Source: Archivesica marissinica (taxonomy: Eukaryota > Mollusca > Bivalvia > Venerida > Vesicomyidae). From it: a stretch of DNA of 64,000 bases. The stretch lies in NCBI GenBank assembly GCA_014843695.1, contig CM026390.1, positions 59,278,870 through 59,342,869 of the forward strand, in the 5' to 3' direction. The first letter of the stretch is position 1. Every line of letters starts with the position of its first letter. The position numbers were made by a program, and so were the translations under genes. This document shows, piece after piece, positions 59,395 through 64,000 of this stretch. Under the pieces are notes generated by a model. The model saw only the letters and a program-made list of their open reading frames with translations. It was not told where the DNA came from and did not search any database.

Positions 59395-62300
59395 AACTAA
59401 ATAATAATGATTGATATCACCGAGAGAATAAACCAAACTAACCAATTGAATGATAACACCCACAGACTAAACCAAACTAAACAATTGAATGATAACACCC
59501 ACAGACTAAAGCAAACTAAACAATTGAATGATAACACCCACAGACTACACAAAACTAAACAATTGAATGATAACACCCACATACTACACCAAACTAACCA
59601 ATTGAATGATAACACCCACATACTACACCAAACTAACCAATTGAATGATAACACCCACATACTAAACCAAACTAAACAATTGAATGATAACACCCACAGA
59701 CTAAAGCAAACTAAACAATTGAATGATAACACCCACATACTACACCAAACTAAACAATTGAATGATAACACTAACAGACTACACCAAACTAACCAATTGA
59801 ATGATAACACCCACAGACTAAACCAAACTAAACAATTGAATGATAACACCCACAGACTACACCAAACTAAACAATTGAATGATAACACCCACAGACTAAA
59901 CCAAACTAAACAATTGAATGATAACACCCACAGACTACACCAAACTAAACAATTGAATGATAACACCCACAGACTAAACCAAACTAAACAATTGAATGAT
60001 AACACCCACAGACTACACCAAACTAAACAATTGAATGATAACACCCACAGACTAAACCAAACTAAACAATTGAATGATAACACCCACAGACTACACCAAA
60101 CTAAACAATTGAATGATAACACCCACAGACTAAACCAAACTAAACAATTGAATGATAACACCCACAGACTACACCAAACTAAACAATTGAATGATAACAC
60201 CCACAGACTAAACCAAACTAAACAATTGAATGATAACACCCACAGACTACACCAAACTAAACAATTGAATGATAACACCCACAGACTAAACCAAACTAAA
60301 CAATTGAATGATAACACCCACAGACTACACCAAACTAAACAATTGAATGATAACACCCACAGACTACACCAAACTAAACAATTGAATGATAACACCCACA
60401 GACTACACCAAACTAAACAATTGAATGATAACACCCACAGACTACACCAAACTAAACAATTGAATGATAACACCCACAGACTACACAAAACTAAACAATT
60501 GAATGATAACATCCACATACTACACAAAACTAAACAATTGCATGATAACACACACAAACTACACCAAACTAAACAATTGAATGATAACACCCACAGACTA
60601 CACAAAACTAACCAAACTAAACAATTGAATGATAATACCCACATACTACACAACACTAAACAATTGAATGATAACATACATCGACTAAACCAAACTAAAC
60701 AATTGAATGATAACACCCACAGACTACACCAAACTAACCAATTGAATGATAACACCCACAGACTACACAACACTAAACAATTGAATGATAACACACACAG
60801 ACTACACCAAACTAACCAATTGAATGATAACACCCACAGACTACACAACACTAAACAATTGAATGATAACACACATCGACTAAACCAAACTAAACAATTG
60901 AATGATAACACCCACAGACTACACAAAACTAACCAATTGAATGATAACACCCACAGACTACACCAAACTAAACAATTGAATGATAACACCCACAGACTAC
61001 ACCAAACTAACCAATTGAATGATAACACCCACAGACTACACCAAACTAAACAATTGAATGATAACACCCACAGACTAAACCAAACTAAACAATTGAATGA
61101 TAACACCCACAGAATACACCAAACTAAACAATTGAATGATAACACACACATACTACACCAAACTAAACAATTGAATGATAACACACACATACTACACCAA
61201 ACTAAACAATTGAATGATAACACCCACAGACTACACAAAACTAAACAATTGAATGATAACACCCACAGACTACACAAAACTAAACAATTGAATGATAACA
61301 CACACAGACTACACCAAACTAACCAATTGAATGATAACACCCACATACTACACCAAACTAAACAATTGAATGATAACACACACAAACTACCCCAAACTAA
61401 ACAATTGAATGATAACACACACAAACTACACCAAACTAAACAATTGAATGATAACACCCACAGACTACACAAAACTAACCAAATTAAACAATTGAATGAT
61501 AACACCCACAGACTACACAACACTAAACAATTGAATGATAACACACATCGACTAAACCAAACTAAACAATTGAATGATAACACCCACAGACTACACCAAA
61601 CTAACCAATTGAATGATAACACCCACAGACTACACAACACTAAACAATTGAATGATAACACACACAGACTACACCAAACTAACCAATTGAATGATAACAC
61701 CCACAGACTACACAACACTAAACAATTGAATGATAACACACACAGACTACACCAAACTAACCAATTGAATGATAACACCAACAGACTACACCAAACTAAA
61801 CAATTGAATGATAACACCAACAGACTACACCAAACTAAACAATTGAATGATAACACCAACAGACTACACCAAACTAAACAATTGAATGATAACACCCACA
61901 GACTACACCAAACTAAACAATTGAATGATAACACCCACATACTACACCAAACTAAACAATTGAATGATAACACCCACAGACTACACCAAACTAAACAATT
62001 GAATGATAACATCCACATACTACACCAAACTAAACAATTGAATGATAACACCCACATACTACACCAAACTAAACAATTGAATGATAACACCCACAGACTA
62101 CACCAAACTAAACAATTGAATGATAACACCCACATACTACACCAAACTAAACAATTGAATGATAACACACACAGACTACACCAAACTAACCAATTGAATG
62201 ATAACACCCACAAACTACACCAAACTAAACAATTGAATGATAACACACACAAACTACCCCAAACTAAACAATTGAATGATAACACACACAGACTACACAA

Positions 62301-63217
62301 AACTAACCAAACTAAACAATTGAATGATAACACCCACAGACTACACCAAACTAACCAATTGAATGATAACACCCACAGACTACACCAAACTAAACAATTG
62401 AATGATAACACCAACAGACTACACCAAACTAACCAATTGAATGATAACACCCACAGACTACACCAAACTAAACAATTGAATGATAACACCAACAGACTAC
62501 ACCAAACTAAACAATTGAATGATAACACACATCGACTACACCAAACTAAACAATTGAATGATAACACCCACAGACTACACCAAACTAACCAATTGAATGA
62601 TAACACCCACCGACTACACCAAACTAAACAATTGAATGATAACACCCACAGACTACACAAAACTAACCAAACTAAACAATTGAATGATAACACCCACAGA
62701 CTACACAACACTAAACAATTGAATGATAACACACATCGACTAAACCAAACTAAACAATTGAATGATAACACCCACAGACTACACCAAACTAACCAATTGA
62801 ATGATAACACCCACAGACTACACAACACTAAACAATTGAATGATAACACCCACAGACTACACCAAACTAACCAATTGAATGATAACACCCACAGACTACA
62901 CAACACTAAACAATTGAATGATAACACACATCGACTAAACCAAACTAAACAATTGAATGATAACACCCACATACTACACCAAACTAACCAATTGAATGAT
63001 AACACCCACATACTACACCAAACTAAACAATTGAATGATAACACCCACATACTACACCAAACTAAACAATTGAATGATAACACACACAGACTACACCAAA
63101 CTAAACAATTGAATGATAACACCCACATACTACACCAAACTAACCAATTGAATGATAACACCCACAGACTACACAACACTAAACAATTGAATGATAACAC
63201 CCACAGACTACACCAAA
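59395..63217. repeat. 39-bp satellite array, about 98 units
   Basis: Units contain AACTAAACAATTGAATGATA and ACACCCACAGACTACACC. From about 59814 to 60350 units alternate strictly between GACTAAACC and GACTACACC, giving a 78-bp dimer. Further right, a CACAACACTAAAC unit followed by ACACATCGACTAAACC recurs near 60650, 60850, 61520, 62705 and 62905. The period is 13 codons, and both strands keep one stop-free frame of about 1270-1290 codons; neither has coding signs. Confidence 0.97.
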
Positions 63218-63510
63218 CTATAGTTTATCATTTAGCTGTTAATATCATGTTGGTTTTCATACAGAACGACTCATTTTGACATTATATATTATGTTGTTGA
63301 TATTACTAGCCGTACGCTCGTTGATTGGTTGAACTTGTGCAAATGTTATAAGTACATGTAGAGTGCGTCAACTTCATAAACATTATGATTTGGGATTTAC
63401 AAGTTTCTCCTTTACATAGGTTTGTATTGGCCAAGCAAATTTTAAACGACAAAGTTTCCTGGAACTCTTCTTATTATATACCTATTCAGTTTCTGCTGGA
63501 ATTAGTGTGT

Positions 63511-64000
63511 GGAATATACCCCCACACCATTCCAATATCACATAAATATATACCACAAGTACCCCACCCCATTCCAATAGCATATAAATATATACCACAA
63601 GTACACCCTACCCCATTCCAATATCACATACATATATACCACAACTACCCTCCACCCCATTCCAATATCACATAAATATATACCACAAGTACCCCACCCC
63701 ATTCCAATATCACATAAATATATACCACAAGTACACCCTACCCCATTCCAATATCACATACATATATACCACAAGTACCCCACCCCATTCCAATATCACA
63801 TAAATATATACTACAAGTACCCTCCACCCCATTCCAATATCACATAAATATATCACAAGTACACCCCACCCATTCCAATATCACATAAATATATACCACA
63901 AGTACCCACCCCATTCCAATATCACATAATATATACCACAACTACCCTCCACCCCATTCCAATATCACATAAATATATACCACAAGTACCCCACCCCATT
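63511..64000. repeat. 41-42 bp AT-rich tandem array, cut by window end
   Basis: Units contain CCATTCCAATATCACATAAA and TATATACCACAAGTACCCCA. At least 12 units are seen, with small indels in the C-rich joint. The array continues past 64000. Confidence 0.95.

Noticed and set aside
59397..63279. Overlapping frames of about 1270-1290 codons on both strands of the 39-bp array
   Set aside because: A 13-codon period with no stop explains both frames. Sense and antisense proteins of this kind at one locus are not credible without expression evidence.
1..64000. A bias of satellite unit lengths toward multiples of three, hinting at coding origin
   Set aside because: Units of 18, 30, 36, 39, 57, 60, 63 and 66 bp are multiples of three, but 4, 19, 20, 23, 31, 37, 52, 74 and 82 bp are not. 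The share is near what chance gives, and the apparent bias comes from noticing open frames.

Overview
The window is repeat-rich eukaryotic DNA. Nothing bacterial is visible: there is no operon, no Shine-Dalgarno-led gene series and no CRISPR array. An AT-rich background, many tRNA-derived SINEs, short inverted-repeat DNA transposons, a Ty3/gypsy-class LTR retrotransposon and very large satellite blocks point to an invertebrate animal. A marine mollusc is my best guess, but that is inference from repeat content and not from a host gene. I found no host protein-coding gene that I can support. By eye, about 34 kb (roughly 53%) of the 64 kb is tandem repeat, in about 20 arrays of unrelated unit sequence.

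Layout, left part. At 1-98 there is a (GACC)n block, then an 18-bp minisatellite to about 5.92 kb, then a short single-copy segment (5925-6101) and intergenic DNA carrying two SINEs. From about 10.4 to 16.1 kb lies a minus-strand LTR retrotransposon with an intact 1380-codon gag-pol frame. It is cut by a run of exactly 1000 Ns (16111-17110). Directly after the gap, the single-copy segment and the 18-bp minisatellite reappear in inverted orientation (17111-23440). A 37-bp array (23639-25055) and an exceptionally long (GGTC)n block (25090-26842) follow.

Layout, middle and right. 26.8-30.6 kb is intergenic DNA with SINEs. 30.7-39.6 kb is one 30-bp satellite of nearly 300 units. 39.9-58.9 kb is a mosaic of SINEs (four families, two of which share a 3' tail), MITEs, LINE 3' ends and a dozen smaller arrays with units of 19 to 129 bp. 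59.4-63.2 kb is a 39-bp satellite, and a 41-42 bp array runs off the right edge.

The most notable coding feature is the retrotransposon. Its domains are of Ty3/gypsy type but are ordered Gag, protease, integrase, reverse transcriptase, RNase H, which is the Ty1/copia order. This arrangement is known from the Gmr1-like group of Ty3/gypsy elements. The most notable structural feature is the inverted duplication across the assembly gap, which is either a real large palindrome or a scaffolding artefact. Very long open frames run through the satellites on both strands. They are consequences of unit lengths divisible by three and stop-free units, and I do not treat them as genes.
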